NCBI GenBank assembly: GCA_003208835.1
Contig: QCVD01000001.1
Location: 102,089-166,088, forward strand
Length of the DNA stretch: 64,000 bases
Origin: Synechococcus sp. AG-683-C23
GTDB taxonomy: Bacteria; Cyanobacteriota; Cyanobacteriia; PCC-6307; Cyanobiaceae
Reading direction: 5' to 3'
Shown: in pieces, positions 1 through 10,992 of the stretch
Layout of the letters: each line of letters opens with the position of its first letter
How positions within the stretch are numbered: the stretch's first letter is position 1
Notes under the pieces: model-generated
What the model saw: only the letters and a program-made list of their open reading frames with translations
Told to the model about the DNA's origin: nothing
The model's database searches: none
Made by a program: the position numbers and the translations under genes

Positions 1-468
1 GATATATTGACCATTTACTTCCGAAAAATACAAAGGTTTAACACCCTTAGAGTCACGACAAGCAATGACCTTGGAAGTAATCTTATCATAATAGACAAAG
101 GAAAAGAACCCTTCGATATCAGATAAAAGCTCACTAAGTTCCTGACTATAAATAATGGCATAAAGCAGAACTTCGGTATCAGATGTACTTCTAAGCATCT
201 GATCTGGGCAATATTTATTGTAAATAAAATCTGCATTAAAGATCTCACCGTTATAAACTAAAAGATAGTTAGAGCACTGTGACAAAAACGGCTGCTCACC
301 TAAAGATGATAAGTCTTGAATAGATAAACGAACATGCCCAGCAGAGACTAGGGAATCAAAATAAAAGTTTTTGCCATCTGGTCCACGATTACTTTGAAGA
401 TCAAGAGCATTTGAAAATGTGCTACGGTCAGAGACAAGATCCGAATGCGCTACTAAAAAACCACACAT
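1..468 (-). CDS. Asparagine synthase (glutamine-hydrolysing)-like, N-terminal glutaminase domain; runs off the left edge
   Basis: Minus-strand translation from ATG at 468: MCGFLVAHSD...NRGPDGK...GHVRLSIQDLSSLGEQPF...LVYNGEIFN...SKGVKPLYFSE. Cys2 and RGPD/NGEI motifs of class II glutamine amidotransferases. Open to position 1. Confidence 0.85.
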   Translation of the reverse strand, partial: MCGFLVAHSDLVSDRSTFSNALDLQSNRGPDGKNFYFDSLVSAGHVRLSIQDLSSLGEQPFLSQCSNYLLVYNGEIFNADFIYNKYCPDQMLRSTSDTEVLLYAIIYSQELSELLSDIEGFFSFVYYDKITSKVIACRDSKGVKPLYFSEVNGQYI

Positions 469-469
469 A

Positions 470-1201
470 CTAATTAAAGATCAAAGATTTAAAGCAAGAT
501 AAATACTTATGAAAAAACCATGCAAGAGTTTCAATAGCGTTCATAACAGGACGCAAACGATGATTTTTCAGATTAGTATTTAAAACAAATATACGAAAGT
601 AGGCCCAAGGAAACCATTTGCCTCTTTGAACTGAGTGGTGAGCATAACCAAGATAATCAGACTTTGTGCAAAGATGAATGTTACTAGCATTTCTATTTGA
701 GAGCAACGTTTCGAACTGCCAAGGACTAAAATCTCCAGTTAAAAGATGAATTAAGAGTTTTTTATTCCAAACTGTTGCCTGCAGAGAGAAAAAATACTTG
801 TCGGATGGCTGAACTAATGTATAAGAATCGGAATATATCCGAGACCCGGAAGGCCTTGGTATTAATCTGACAAAATTGATATCTTTAGAAGCAGATAACA
901 TGGAAAATACAGATTTCAAGCCTAATGTATTAACAGAGCGGAATATCAAAAAGTCATCGAGAGTCAGCAATATTGATGAGTAGGGAACCATCTCCAAGCC
1001 AATGCGAAGCATATTGGACCAAGATTTATCCAGACCCGTTCTTAAAATAGTACAACCGGGCAAGGATGCAGTTGAAAGATTGCAAATTATGTATATATCA
1101 AATTGATTTATATCAGCATGTCGGCTAAGTTGATGTAAATGGATTGGCCATAGATCTGAATAACGATCAGAAGAGCAAATCACATATGGAATTTTCTTCA
1201 T
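470..1201 (-). CDS. Putative glycosyltransferase-like protein of unknown specificity
   Basis: ORF with likely start MKKIPYVICSSDRYSD; contains LTLDDFLIF; 4-nt overlap with the upstream GT2 gene. Confidence 0.55.
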   Translation of the reverse strand: MKKIPYVICSSDRYSDLWPIHLHQLSRHADINQFDIYIICNLSTASLPGCTILRTGLDKSWSNMLRIGLEMVPYSSILLTLDDFLIFRSVNTLGLKSVFSMLSASKDINFVRLIPRPSGSRIYSDSYTLVQPSDKYFFSLQATVWNKKLLIHLLTGDFSPWQFETLLSNRNASNIHLCTKSDYLGYAHHSVQRGKWFPWAYFRIFVLNTNLKNHRLRPVMNAIETLAWFFHKYLSCFKSLIFN

Positions 1202-2418
1202 TTTATTTGTTTGATACAAAACAAAAGATAACTTGAATTTTTTAAAATTATCACAATCTGGGAAAATATTTGTTTAAAATAATATCTTCGAGACAGAGGG
1301 GGAGAAAAATGCTTTGGGATCAAAGAATGAAGGAATTTAGAGGCTCCAAAAACATCAGAAATATATTCACCTGGACAAGCTAGCAATGAAAGTCTGTCTG
1401 CGTGATCCATACCACGTTTTAAATCTGTATATCGGTATTTTGGCGATCTAGGTCTTACTCCAAGAAAAGAGGATGTGGTGGCTGCAGTGGTCAATATAGA
1501 TTCAGGTGAATCGTAGTTAGGGGACTCTTGATATAGTTTTTTTAGATAATTTTTTAAATTAGGTTTGCGGATGGATCCATTCCTCATATTTTGTGCAAAT
1601 AATAGGTATTCGCCAAGAAATATTGTGGATACACTTTGAGAATAAATATTTGCTGGTGCCGGATAACTCTTGTAAGCATTATAAGCATCCTTCACTTTTA
1701 GCTTGTCAGTGGGTGTCATGTTAGCTTTACCTTGGATAACACCACTGCTGCGAGAAGATGCGCCATTTACAGTTATAGGATAGCCCAAATATAAAACACT
1801 AGAACTATGGTAAGCAATAGCAATAGATGAATACACATCAGGAATAATTCCACCAAAGAATAGGCCTTTTTTATTATTTTCTTTTGACTTATTAATTACA
1901 TCAACATGAACAAAGCTGTTATATATTGTCGGTAAACGAGCGTAGCCGATTACAAAGTTTCGCGCTAGTAAAAGTAGACGTTTAGGACAGAGGGATATTG
2001 AAAAAGGACGACTTTCCACAGAAAGAGTGTTTTTGCGATTATCCTTAATATGATTAGGCCAACAGTAATTGGCCTTGGTCCACGTTATTGCATCATAATC
2101 TAAAAGACTCTCATTTAAGTGACTTATAGAAAACGGGATAAATGCATCATCGTCCCCTAATATAGTCACATAGGTTCCACGAACATATTTCAATGCTTCC
2201 TCCCAATCTTCTGAAAACGAAAGATTTGAAGGCCTTTTGAAATATAAAAATCTATTATCATTGAGAGATTTAATATAGTTAGAAAGTTTTAAGTTGCTAG
2301 ACGCATCTGAAACAATAATTTCTATATTCTCGGGCTGACAGATGAGTGATTGCAGCGTTAAATAAATTTCTTCTGATATGTTTTTAATAGGTATTACAAT
2401 AGAAAATTTTGGGGTCAT
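1198..2418 (-). CDS. Glycosyltransferase family 2
   Basis: MTPKFSIVIPIKN...IEIIVSDASSN...YVTILGDDDAF: classic GT2 nucleotide-sugar motifs. Confidence 0.85.
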   Translation of the reverse strand: MTPKFSIVIPIKNISEEIYLTLQSLICQPENIEIIVSDASSNLKLSNYIKSLNDNRFLYFKRPSNLSFSEDWEEALKYVRGTYVTILGDDDAFIPFSISHLNESLLDYDAITWTKANYCWPNHIKDNRKNTLSVESRPFSISLCPKRLLLLARNFVIGYARLPTIYNSFVHVDVINKSKENNKKGLFFGGIIPDVYSSIAIAYHSSSVLYLGYPITVNGASSRSSGVIQGKANMTPTDKLKVKDAYNAYKSYPAPANIYSQSVSTIFLGEYLLFAQNMRNGSIRKPNLKNYLKKLYQESPNYDSPESILTTAATTSSFLGVRPRSPKYRYTDLKRGMDHADRLSLLACPGEYISDVFGASKFLHSLIPKHFSPPLSRRYYFKQIFSQIVIILKNSSYLLFCIKQIK

Positions 2419-2568
2419 GTCGTTGAGTGTCTATTTTGAATTTTAGAGTAAACGTAAAAATAAGGAGTTTATCTAAAAAATAAAATACCTGGAAGAAAGA
2501 AGAAAAGTGTACGGATAATCATTAGTGGTTTGCATTGATTAATGGATTAAGATAAAATCAATCATGAG

Positions 2569-3015
2569 CTATTTGCGAGAGTTCAAAATTATATTGCAAA
2601 AATCTTTTGGCGAGATCAATGGGCAAGTAGAGTCATCTAGGGTAATATAATTAGGGAAAAAATTGCAATTATTTTTTAGCAAATAAACTTTTTTATAATG
2701 AAAAGCAGCGCATTCAATTGCAGATGACGGCAAGAAGCATGCAAGTATATCTCTACTTGAAATCCATTCAGAAAGAGGGATAGAGGGCTTAGATAATGAA
2801 ATTTGACAACAACGGGGATCAAGAAACGAGTTGATTACCAATGAGAGATAGTCTAAACGACTATTGTTTCCAGGTTTTAATCGCAAAACAATATGGCAGT
2901 AACTTGGAACAAGATTGCCCAGCAATTTTAAATTGTACTTTATACATTGAATTGATTGAACCGGAAAGCAAGAGAACCCGTCAGCATTCATAATAATGCC
3001 AATTTCAAATTTCAT
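2569..3015 (-). CDS. Short protein resembling the C-terminal half of a GT-B/capsule-type transferase
   Basis: CHIVLRLKPGNNSRLDYLSLV...ISSRDILACFLPSSAIECAAFHYKKVYLL; overlaps the upstream ORF by 11 nt. Confidence 0.5.
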   Translation of the reverse strand: MKFEIGIIMNADGFSCFPVQSIQCIKYNLKLLGNLVPSYCHIVLRLKPGNNSRLDYLSLVINSFLDPRCCQISLSKPSIPLSEWISSRDILACFLPSSAIECAAFHYKKVYLLKNNCNFFPNYITLDDSTCPLISPKDFCNIILNSRK

Positions 3016-4090
3016 TTAAAAGAACCTCTTTGCTTTTTAAAAAAGAAATATCTTGACCACACGCATCTGAAATAACAGACGATCGTTTTGTTACCACTTG
3101 GAAGTCGAACATTTGACAAGGTATCTCGTATGATGGTATATCTGAATGAAGTAATAGATGTATGCGAGAAAATAGAAGACGACCTAATATTAAAGTTGCA
3201 GGTGTATGGATTATTGGAGCACAAGCAAGAAAGAGGTTGGCATTAGTAAAAGGTGAATATTTACTAGATATTTTTAGCATGCTTTCAATAAGACTTTTCG
3301 ACAAATACTTGATAAATGCAAACCTTTCAGAGTGCAGTTGTTCTGCAAGGTTTGCGTCTCTTGTTGTATTGTAAGCATCTAGAGTAAGATTGCGGATATT
3401 TGATTTGTCTTTTTGAATAAAAATATGTGATTTGGAATCAAAACTATGCAATACATTCTTTTTTACTGAATTAGTGATCAAGGCATATCCATATTGTTTT
3501 GTTGACAAGAATATTTTGTCAACTAATTCTTCGTCAGGTAAAAGTGCTTGATGCATGATTGTATAAAGAAAAGACAGGCTATTTTCAGATTTAATGGACA
3601 AATTATCAACTAAATCAATAAGCTTGAATCTAATATTAAGCTGTCGAAGCTTATGGGCGACAAGATAAATCGAAAACAAAGAAAAAAGTGTGTCATTCCT
3701 TGCGAAGCAAAGAACTGGAAAATTGGAACGCATAGAGAGCATATTGTCAATGATGATATCAGCGGCAATAATAGCATTCAATGTGCTATTCACTAATAAT
3801 GCCTCTATGCATTTAGTATATTCAGCAAGATTCGATGAATGATAATCAGGAAAGTTGGTGATGGATGTGATAAATGAATTCTCTAGGCACTCTTTTTTCT
3901 TAGTGTTTTGGTTTATGTTCGGACTTAACTTGTAAATTGAGTTTAGGAAAGGATATCTTTTATGAGCATGGTAATTAATATAAAATCCTCTATGGTAGGG
4001 GTATAAAAACGTTTTGAATGCTTGCAAATGAAACCGGTGATCACTAAAATAAAAATAATCAGAGGCCATTGTCATACTCCTTGCGATCAT
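3005..4090 (-). CDS. Hypothetical protein in the surface-glycan cluster
   Basis: 361-aa ORF; no confident family motif; overlaps the next gene. Confidence 0.5.
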   Translation of the reverse strand: MIARSMTMASDYFYFSDHRFHLQAFKTFLYPYHRGFYINYHAHKRYPFLNSIYKLSPNINQNTKKKECLENSFITSITNFPDYHSSNLAEYTKCIEALLVNSTLNAIIAADIIIDNMLSMRSNFPVLCFARNDTLFSLFSIYLVAHKLRQLNIRFKLIDLVDNLSIKSENSLSFLYTIMHQALLPDEELVDKIFLSTKQYGYALITNSVKKNVLHSFDSKSHIFIQKDKSNIRNLTLDAYNTTRDANLAEQLHSERFAFIKYLSKSLIESMLKISSKYSPFTNANLFLACAPIIHTPATLILGRLLFSRIHLLLHSDIPSYEIPCQMFDFQVVTKRSSVISDACGQDISFLKSKEVLLNEI

Positions 4091-4149
4091 ATTTAGAAAA
4101 ATAAGCTAGTGAGAGAATAATATTTAATACATGAAAATTTACCAATCCT

Positions 4150-4984
4150 TTAATTAAATTCCCTTCCAAAAACAACAAAATCATTTTCTGGGCAATAGCT
4201 TGTCCTCACAAGTTTATTGATGGATTCAGGAAGATCAATGTAAGATGTTGGCAAATTAGGCTCATCGCTAATTAAATTGAAGTGTCTGGGGAAGAGATGC
4301 TGTATAATCCAATCTCTCCCGCTTTTAGTTATATCAAGCCAATCAAAAAATGAATTCAAATAAATTTTCTGTTTACTATAATGTTCATGTAACATCAAAG
4401 CTGTCTCTCGATCTATTCGTTTGTGCCTGATCTCTCGATTAAGATGATCGCGAACTTTTCTGTATCCATGCCGAAGTAAACGGGATACTTCATGTGCTGT
4501 GTAATAAACGGATGATCCAGCTCTTTCGTAGGGATCAAACGTCGCTGACTCAATTTGGGGTTTAAAACCGTACTTCATAATAGAATGATTCTGAGCATGG
4601 GGATCCCATCGCATATAGTTACTCAGATAAATGCCTAATACTCTTTTTCTTGATGAAAGTTTATTTGATAGAAATTGATAATAGCCAAGTGTACTAGTAT
4701 TGAGTTGTGCTCCATTGCCAATCATTTCATCCATTGTTAGTCCTAACCTATCGTGCTCAATTTGACTCCATTTTGTCATTTGAACACCATCTAAATGTGA
4801 AAATTTACCCACTTGCTCAATAGCTTGAGATTGCCCCCAAATAATTAGAGGTATATTTTTTTTCATATACAACATTAACAGGATAAGAAGCGAGCAGGGA
4901 GAGTGCGGGATATAATATATGCCTATGTTTACGAAATGCTGTCTTAACTAATTCTTTGTACTGAAAAATATTTGGACTATATAT
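4150..4984 (-). pseudogene. N-acetyl sugar amidotransferase (PseA/WbpG-type) C-terminal remnant with an internal frameshift
   Basis: ORF 4150..4875 carries IPLIIWGQSQ...RVLGIYLSNYMRWDPHAQ...YTAHEVSRLLRHGYRKVRDHLNREIRHKRIDRETAL. Upstream residues FDLDSQIYSPNIFQYKELVKTAFRKHRHILYPALSLLASYPVNVVYEK lie in another frame across an A8 tract. The N-terminal part is absent. Confidence 0.7.
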
Positions 4985-5387
4985 TTGTGAATCCAGATCG
5001 AATATGGTAAGTCAATTCATAGTTGGTGAGATCGGAAGAACTTACTTTATACAGCGAAAGGAAGGGGTCAAATATATCTACAAGATCTTTATCAAAGCAA
5101 GTAGTTAGAAATAAAATATCTAACTCTTGGCAAAGCCTAATAATAGGCTCATAAAATTTAAGTTCAAAGCATTCGTGTTTATTAAAAAGCTCTCTCTGTG
5201 AAGTGCATGGCTCACTATCTAGATCCCAATACGACGGCGACTTTGCTGCTGCTAAAGAAGAGGATTTATATGTTTGAAACTTAACAGCGTCAGCACCCGC
5301 TGATTTGGCATTTCTGACCATATCAAGGGCGAGATCAATTGATCCTTCATGATTAACTCCAATCTCAGCTATAAAGAAAACAGACAT
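4977..5387 (-). pseudogene. N-terminal fragment of a NeuB/PseI/LegI-type nonulosonate synthase
   Basis: MSVFFIAEIGVNHEGSIDLALDMVRNAKSAGADAVKFQTYK...SLYKVSSSDLTNYELTYHI, then stop. Only about 130 residues remain. Confidence 0.75.
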
Positions 5388-5440
5388 TAGGCTAAAATTA
5401 AAATAGGTTTAGAAATAAAGACCTAAAAATGCTTGAAACT

Positions 5441-7234
5441 CTACAATATGTCTTGGGGCGGGCCATAGTCAACAGCAATACCATTGGAAACCCTTAATAT
5501 TTTATCGCAATTTTTCAGAGTACTAGTCCGATGGGCAATATTTATGATAGTTAATCCGCTTTCAAGTTTTTCAATTGCATTCATGACTCGTAATTCTGTG
5601 TCACTATCTAGCGCACTTGTTGCTTCATCGAATACCAAAACATTAGCTTTTTTATATAAAGCACGAGCAACTCCTATTCGCTGACGCTGTCCACCACTAA
5701 GTTTAACGCCTTGCTCACCAACTATTGCATTGTAACCCTTTGGATTATCCTCAATAAATTTGGCAATCTGAGCTTGCTCAGCTGCTTGCTTAACTCGAAC
5801 AATATTCAATTGGTGCTTTTGGACTCCAAAAGCAATGTTTTCGGCAATTGAACTATCTGCTAAGTATATGCTCTGTGGTACGTGGGCAATCGATGACCGC
5901 CAAGCTGCCAGACGCTCCGGATGCGCAGGATCGTGAAGATCAGCTCCATCTACCAAAATTCGCCCAGCTGACGGAACCAACAAACCCATGAGCAAATCCA
6001 CCATGGTGCTCTTGCCGCTGCCGGTGCTGCCGACTAGACCGATGCGCTCGCCGCTGCAGATCTCAAAATCCAGCCCATTAAGAACATCAGGCTGATCAGG
6101 GCCATAGCAAAAGCGGACCGCTTCAAAGCGGATGAACTCGCGCAACGGCAGCGGCTCAGCCGAACTAAGCACCAGAGGCAGGGGTTGGTTGAGCATGACC
6201 AGCACAGCTTGAATCGATACGCTGTAACCTCTTAAAGACGCCCAACCGGCGTAGATCTGCTGCAAAGCAGGTAACAAGCGTTGAGCCCCTAGGGCCAGAG
6301 CACCTAGTAAAGGAATTACGGCAGTTCCACTACCACGTTGCAGAACAAGCATCCCTCCGAGGATTGCTATCCCAACCATGCCCAAGGCCTCAATTGAGAA
6401 GCGTGGTGAACCTGCAATGAAGGTATTTTTGGCTGCAAGTTGGCGTTGAGGTCGATCAGCTTTCTGGTAGATCTGCAGATAGGTGGATTGGCTCCCATCG
6501 AGCAGAACATCGCGAATGGCGCCAAGTCCTTCCTGCAGCGCTTTGATCTGAAGAGTTGAAGCTTCAGAAATTTTTTGCCCATTTATGCGAAGCGCTCGAC
6601 GCGAGGTGATCGCCAACAGCCCGTAGGCAGCGCCAAAAAGAGCAGCAGCACCCAATGCAACTGGTGCATCAATGACCAACAACCCCATCAATAGCAGCGC
6701 TGCTACCACAGTTGAGGTGGTGATTTGCAGCAGGGCGTTTAGAGCAGCCACTGTTCGACCAATCTGAATGGTGGTGCCATTAATCACATAGGCGCTATTA
6801 CGCTGCAAATGAACGCTATAGGATTGATAAAGCGTTCGTCGGTAAGCCTCACAGCTCATATCTGAACCGACAGCCGCCGCCAGACGCCCGTTCAGCCACA
6901 GATTTGAAAGCCGGATCAGCGCAGCTAGCACAGATGCTGCTGCAAACCCCAGTGTGGCCGGCAGCAGCAGTTGGCTCGCATCAGATACTCCTAGCAAGAC
7001 CGATAAATCCTTGACTAATGGTTGGTCCCAGAGAAGATCCGGGTCGCTCAGCACTGCCAAAAAAGGCAGCACCGCACCAAGCGACAACAGCTCGGCCAGG
7101 CCACTGGCGAGCATCACAACCAAAAGCAAACCAAGCTGCATTCGGCGACGGCGGCTGAGATGGAACCAGATGCCCAGCAGGAGAGTGAGCGAGGAAGAGG
7201 GTGATTGTTGATTAGCCAAAACCTGTGTCGTCAA
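5441..7234 (-). CDS. ABC exporter, fused permease and ATPase (MsbA/PglK-like)
   Basis: Walker A GSTGSGKST, signature LSGGQRQRIGVARAL, Walker B VLVFDEATSALD, multiple TM segments. Confidence 0.9.
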   Translation of the reverse strand: MTTQVLANQQSPSSSLTLLLGIWFHLSRRRRMQLGLLLVVMLASGLAELLSLGAVLPFLAVLSDPDLLWDQPLVKDLSVLLGVSDASQLLLPATLGFAAASVLAALIRLSNLWLNGRLAAAVGSDMSCEAYRRTLYQSYSVHLQRNSAYVINGTTIQIGRTVAALNALLQITTSTVVAALLLMGLLVIDAPVALGAAALFGAAYGLLAITSRRALRINGQKISEASTLQIKALQEGLGAIRDVLLDGSQSTYLQIYQKADRPQRQLAAKNTFIAGSPRFSIEALGMVGIAILGGMLVLQRGSGTAVIPLLGALALGAQRLLPALQQIYAGWASLRGYSVSIQAVLVMLNQPLPLVLSSAEPLPLREFIRFEAVRFCYGPDQPDVLNGLDFEICSGERIGLVGSTGSGKSTMVDLLMGLLVPSAGRILVDGADLHDPAHPERLAAWRSSIAHVPQSIYLADSSIAENIAFGVQKHQLNIVRVKQAAEQAQIAKFIEDNPKGYNAIVGEQGVKLSGGQRQRIGVARALYKKANVLVFDEATSALDSDTELRVMNAIEKLESGLTIINIAHRTSTLKNCDKILRVSNGIAVDYGPPQDIL

Positions 7235-7269
7235 ATCGCTACGAAACTGAGAACTAAGGCAGGCATGTC

Positions 7270-8241
7270 CTAAAGACGTACAAGCTCCTTGCTTAGCTGC
7301 TCGCGGAACATCATCACAGTGCTAGCCAGGCCTTCCGCCAAAGGAATCCGTGCCCTCCAGCCGAGGGTGGCCAGGCGGCTTACGTCCAGTTGTTTCTTGG
7401 GGGTGCCATCGGGTTTGCTGGTATCCCAATGGATCATTCCTGTGAAACCGGTAGCGCTTGCCACGCCTTGAGAGAGCTCACGGATACTCAGGTCAATGCC
7501 TGTTCCCACGTTCAGAAAAGCAAGCTCATCTAGTGAGGGTTTCCAGTGCTCCAAGGCAAATAAGCAGGCATCACCGAGATCATCCACATGCAGAAACTCG
7601 CGCAGAGGTGAACCTGTGCCCCAGCAGCTCACGGTTGGGGCTTTGGATTCGGCAGCTTCATGAAAGCGACGAATCAAGGCCGGCAACACATGGCTGTTGG
7701 TGGGGTGATAATTGTCGCCTGGGCCATACAGATTTGTGGGCATCAGGCTTATCGCATCGAAGCCGTTCTGCTGGCGAAGGGCTTCGCAGAGCTTGATACC
7801 AGCAATCTTGGCAATCGCGTACCACTCATTCGTGGGTTCAAGCGCTCCAGTGAGCAGTGCTTCTTCCCGGATCGGCTGCTCGGCAAACTTCGGATAGATG
7901 CAACTGCTGCCCAGAAACAACAGCCGCCGCACCCCAGAGCGCCAAGCGGTTTCAATTACATGGGTCTGGATCTTGAGGTTCTCCAGCAGAAAATCCGCCG
8001 GGTAGCTGCTGTTAGCCGCAATTCCACCCACCTTTGCGGCGGCGAGCACAACCACCGTGGGTTGATGCTTGGTGAACCAAGCTTCCACCGCAGAGCCATC
8101 GAGCAGGTCGAGCTCAGATCGGCTGGCGGTGAGCAGCTGGTGGAAGCCGGCGCGCTCGAGGGCGCGGCAGATCGCGCTGCCGGCCATGCCGCGGTGGCCA
8201 GCCACGTAAATGCGGTCGGCTGGAGTGATCAAAGCAGTCAC
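7270..8241 (-). CDS. fcl: GDP-L-fucose synthase
   Basis: [17 protein letters not shown]...[26 protein letters not shown]...[24 protein letters not shown]...[19 protein letters not shown]. Confidence 0.95.
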   Translation of the reverse strand: MTALITPADRIYVAGHRGMAGSAICRALERAGFHQLLTASRSELDLLDGSAVEAWFTKHQPTVVVLAAAKVGGIAANSSYPADFLLENLKIQTHVIETAWRSGVRRLLFLGSSCIYPKFAEQPIREEALLTGALEPTNEWYAIAKIAGIKLCEALRQQNGFDAISLMPTNLYGPGDNYHPTNSHVLPALIRRFHEAAESKAPTVSCWGTGSPLREFLHVDDLGDACLFALEHWKPSLDELAFLNVGTGIDLSIRELSQGVASATGFTGMIHWDTSKPDGTPKKQLDVSRLATLGWRARIPLAEGLASTVMMFREQLSKELVRL

Positions 8242-9398
8242 GCAGCGCCCCCCGCTGTTTTGGTCGCTTCAGTATTCGTCGGTGGATTCTCCATCGACCC
8301 AACCACCATGAAGCCCTTTTGTTTCAAGTAAGCCTCTTTCTTGGCGTCGTCCCGGTCAGCGGCCACCATCTCCGCCACCAGATCCTCCAGGGTGGTGGTG
8401 GGTGTCCAACCCAGCTTCTCTTTGGCCCTGGTGGGATCACCCAGCAGCGTTTCCACCTCCGCCGGGCGGAAGTAGCGCGGGTCGATGCGCACCACCACAT
8501 CGCCAGTGTCGGCACGGCTGCCGGTTTCCTGGAGGCCTTCTCCCTGCCACTGGATGCCGCCCCAGCCCAACTCGGAGGCGGCGAGTTCGATGAAACGCCG
8601 TACCGATTCCTGGCGGCCGGTTGCGATCACGAAATCTTCCGGAGTGCCCTTTTGCTGGAGCATGCGCCACTGCATCTCCACGTAGTCGCGGGCGTGGCCC
8701 CAATCGCGCAACGAATCAAGGTTGCCCATGAACAGGCATTGCTCCAACCCCGCATCGATCCGCGCCAGGCCGCGGGTGATCTTGCGGGTCACGAAGGTTT
8801 CACCGCGGCGCGGACTCTCGTGGTTGAAAAGGATGCCGTTGCAGGCATACATCCCGTAGGCCTCGCGGTAATTCACCGTGATCCAATAGGCGTAGAGCTT
8901 CGCCACGCCGTAGGGGCTGCGTGGATAGAAGGGAGTGAATTCCTTCTGAGGCACCTCCTGGACCAAGCCGTAGAGCTCGCTGGTGCTGGCCTGATAGATG
9001 CGTGTTTTAGATGTGAGGCCAAGCATCCTCACCGCTTCAAGGATGCGCAGAGTGCCGAGGGCGTCAGAATTGGCGGTGTATTCAGGCGCCTCGAAGCTCA
9101 CGGCCACATGGCTCTGGGCCCCGAGGTTGTAGATCTCATCGGGCTGCACCTGCTGGATAATCCGAATTAGGTTGGTGCTGTCGGTGAGGTCGCCGTAGTG
9201 CAGCACTAGGCGGGGATCGCTTTCGTGTGGATCCTGGTAAAGGTGATCGATCCGGGTGGTGTTGAAGCTGCTGGCTCGGCGCTTGATCCCATGCACTACA
9301 TATCCCTTCTCAAGCAAGAGCTCCGCTAGGTAGCTACCATCCTGGCCGGTAATGCCAGTAATCAAGGCGATTGTGGTGGAGGTTAAAGAAGGAGGCAT
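8238..9398 (-). CDS. gmd: GDP-mannose 4,6-dehydratase
   Basis: [44 protein letters not shown]...[73 protein letters not shown]. Confidence 0.97.
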   Translation of the reverse strand: MPPSLTSTTIALITGITGQDGSYLAELLLEKGYVVHGIKRRASSFNTTRIDHLYQDPHESDPRLVLHYGDLTDSTNLIRIIQQVQPDEIYNLGAQSHVAVSFEAPEYTANSDALGTLRILEAVRMLGLTSKTRIYQASTSELYGLVQEVPQKEFTPFYPRSPYGVAKLYAYWITVNYREAYGMYACNGILFNHESPRRGETFVTRKITRGLARIDAGLEQCLFMGNLDSLRDWGHARDYVEMQWRMLQQKGTPEDFVIATGRQESVRRFIELAASELGWGGIQWQGEGLQETGSRADTGDVVVRIDPRYFRPAEVETLLGDPTRAKEKLGWTPTTTLEDLVAEMVAADRDDAKKEAYLKQKGFMVVGSMENPPTNTEATKTAGGAA

Positions 9399-9566
9399 TT
9401 TGTTTCATAACGACGTGCAGGCAGATCGATTCTTCCTGCTGTCACAGCGGACGGGAGCGTTGCTCAACCGTCTCTACTGCCACCTGGTCCGATAGGAGTT
9501 TGCCATGTGACTCGGTTCTGCTCACCAGCGCATTGGATGATGGGGTGACACTGCCTGACCAACCCA

Positions 9567-10604
9567 TTGGCAAAGCTGCTGATTACAGGTGGGGCAGGAT
9601 TCGTCGGCAGCCATACCGCGCTGGTGCTGCTGGAGGCGGGCCACGAGCTGCTGGTGTTCGACGATTTCAGCAACAGCAGCCCGATCGCGCTTGACCGTGT
9701 GCGCGAGCTCGCTGGGCCTGCGGCCGCACCTCGGTTGCAACAGATGCAAGGCGACATCCGCAACCCCAAGGATCTTGAGCAAGCCTTCACCAAGGCGCCG
9801 TCTGGGATTGATGCGGTGATCCATTTCGCTGGCCTCAAGGCTGTGGGGGAGTCGGTGCAGCACCCCATGCACTACTGGGATGTGAATGTGAATGGCAGCC
9901 GCTGCCTTCTGGAGGCCATGCAGACCCATGGCTGCCACACCCTTGTGTTCAGCAGCAGCGCGTCGCTCTATGGATATCCAGAAGCCGTACCGATCCCGGA
10001 GACAGCTCCCATCGCTCCGATCAACCCTTACGGGCACACCAAGGCCGCTGTGGAGCAGATGCTATCCGACCTACACGCCAGTTCCCCGGACTCCTGGCGG
10101 ATCGATTGCCTGCGCTATTTCAACCCGGTTGGCGCCCATCCGTCCGGCCGCATCGGAGAAAACCCGCTGGGCATCCCCAACAACCTCTACCCCTTCGTGA
10201 GTCAGGTGGCCGTCGGCCGCAAATCACAACTCCAGGTGTTCGGCGGAGACTGGCCCACTTCCGACGGGACGGGCGTACGTGACTACATCCACGTGATGGA
10301 TCTCGCTGACGGCCACCTTGCCGCCCTGGACTGCCTGCTGGCGGAGGAACCGCAGCTGCTCACCCTCAATCTCGGCAGCGGCCAGGGACAGTCAGTCTTG
10401 GAGATGGTGCAGGCAATGGAAGCCGCCAGCGGCTGTTCCATCCCCTACGCGATCACCGACCGTCGGCCTGGCGATGCCGCAATCAGCGTCGCTGATCCCA
10501 GCAAAGCCGCTCAGCGCCTGGGCTGGCGAACCCAGCGCGGCCTCAAAGAAATCTGCCGCGACGGCTGGGCCTGGCAGCAGCAGAACCCAGATGGGTACAC
10601 CTGA
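9567..10604 (+). CDS. galE: UDP-glucose 4-epimerase
   Basis: KLLITGGAGFVGSHTALVLLEAGHELLVFDDFSNSS...VIHFAGLKAVGESVQHPMHYW...YGHTKAAVEQML...RPGDAAISVADPSKA; TTG start. Confidence 0.93.
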   Translation: MAKLLITGGAGFVGSHTALVLLEAGHELLVFDDFSNSSPIALDRVRELAGPAAAPRLQQMQGDIRNPKDLEQAFTKAPSGIDAVIHFAGLKAVGESVQHPMHYWDVNVNGSRCLLEAMQTHGCHTLVFSSSASLYGYPEAVPIPETAPIAPINPYGHTKAAVEQMLSDLHASSPDSWRIDCLRYFNPVGAHPSGRIGENPLGIPNNLYPFVSQVAVGRKSQLQVFGGDWPTSDGTGVRDYIHVMDLADGHLAALDCLLAEEPQLLTLNLGSGQGQSVLEMVQAMEAASGCSIPYAITDRRPGDAAISVADPSKAAQRLGWRTQRGLKEICRDGWAWQQQNPDGYT

Positions 10605-10943
10605 CCGAAGAGTTGGTATTGATCGGGCAGAAAAAGTTCTAGATCTGAAGCAGCTATCCAGGCTTCCAAGGCCACTCAAGTCATGTTGTTTATTTAGGGT
10701 GCTACCGGATGTGCTTGTGGAGCAGTAGATCTGGACTTGGTTGTCCGTGGCGGTAGCTAATACATCCGCCAGCTCGCCCAGGAAGAGCGGCTCGAGCAGG
10801 ACATCAGGATGCTTTAAGGGGCCAAGGGCACTCAAACGGCCTGGAATGCGCTGCTCCGGAGTCGGCTCCAAGGGCATCAGACGTAGCCAGGGGCTGACAC
10901 CACCATCAAGCTCTCCGACACAAGCCCTTCACTTCGTGAGCAC

Positions 10944-10982
10944 AACGTTTAACCGCTTAACTGTTAAACAAATCGTTTAACG
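10944..10982. promoter_or_regulatory. Putative autoregulatory operator of the toxin-antitoxin pair
   Basis: CGTTTAAC occurs twice (10946-10953, 10974-10981) with an inverted GTTAAACA (10963-10970) between, immediately upstream of the RHH start. Confidence 0.45.
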
Positions 10983-10992
10983 CCTTCTTGTT

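Noticed and set aside
7660-8331. 223-aa plus ORF antisense to fcl
   Set aside because: Antisense to a clearly conserved GDP-fucose synthase.
8319-9170. 283-aa plus-strand ORF antisense to gmd
   Set aside because: Mirror of a highly conserved coding gene in GC-rich DNA; no family motif. Treated as a spurious antisense ORF.
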